Positions 5,432-5,506 of a stretch of DNA of 5,506 nt are shown piece by piece. Each line of letters opens with the position of its first letter. Positions within the stretch are counted from its first letter, which is position 1. A program made the translations under genes and the position numbers. Source of the DNA: Sphingomonadales bacterium (GTDB lineage: Bacteria > Pseudomonadota > Alphaproteobacteria > Sphingomonadales > Sphingomonadaceae); contig JAAFIT010000191.1 in the NCBI GenBank assembly GCA_013298745.1, positions 1 to 5,506 of the forward strand. The letters run 5' to 3'. The notes below the pieces were generated by a model. It saw nothing but the letters and a program-made list of their open reading frames with translations. It made no database searches and was not told where the DNA came from.

Positions 5432-5506
5432 ACGTCCACACGCCGTCATTGCGCGCGGGTCCTGACGCCAACGGGCATTTCGGTGCCTTCGGTGGCCGTT
5501 ATGTCG
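5428..5506 (+). CDS. trpB: Tryptophan synthase beta subunit, N-terminal 26 codons only (runs off the window)
   Basis: ATG 5428 overlaps the trpF stop as ATGA. The visible peptide ends GPDANGHFGAFGGRYV, the characteristic N-terminal block of TrpB (usual form: GxFGxFGGRYVxE). TrpB is the PLP enzyme that joins indole and serine to make tryptophan, in complex with TrpA; trpA is expected next but is outside the window. A weak GGTGG (5416-5420) lies 7 bases before the start, and coupling to trpF is likely. The catalytic lysine and the rest of the protein are not visible. Confidence 0.93.
   Translation, partial: MNVHTPSLRAGPDANGHFGAFGGRYV

Overview
This 5.5 kb window is compact, GC-rich bacterial chromosome. 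It most likely comes from an alphaproteobacterium of the Sphingomonadaceae type. Three things point there. One encoded protein ends in the PEPxxWAMLIAGFGLTG...RRRR variant of the PEP-CTERM sorting signal, which is common in sphingomonads. RNase D is the short, HRDC-less form. The right end has the alphaproteobacterial order pyrF-trpF-trpB preceded by a small LapA-domain membrane protein. The genus is an inference; no rRNA or other marker is present.

Left part (1-1317, minus strand): a short RNase D-type 3'-5' exonuclease gene whose 3' end runs off the window. Upstream of it in the transcription direction, and on the same strand, is radC (JAMM/MPN domain). Middle (1474-2055, plus strand): a secreted PEP-CTERM protein of unknown function. 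It lies between radC and map, opposite to both, and has visibly lower GC than the right-hand genes. Then map (2873-2043, minus strand), encoding type I methionine aminopeptidase with all five metal ligands. Its 3' end overlaps the PEP-CTERM gene tail-to-tail by 13 bp.

A 115-bp divergent intergenic region (2874-2988) separates map from a plus-strand CinA-N/MoaB-like gene. It is rich in small structure: a perfect hairpin touching the map start codon and a three-unit, 11-bp tandem repeat.

Right part (3818-5506, plus strand): a tightly packed operon of a LapA-domain two-TM protein, pyrF (OMP decarboxylase), trpF (PRA isomerase) and the first 26 codons of trpB. Spacings are +4 bp, a 4-bp GTGA overlap and a 4-bp ATGA overlap. 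PyrF completes UMP synthesis. TrpF and TrpB act in consecutive stages of tryptophan synthesis.

Most of the window is conserved housekeeping sequence. I see no CRISPR array, tRNA, rRNA, insertion sequence, phage gene or defence system, no convincing intrinsic terminator, and no gene-free stretch longer than about 160 bp. The points that merit a second look are the PEP-CTERM gene placed antisense between map and radC, and the uncharacterised regulatory-looking repeats in the two divergent intergenic regions.
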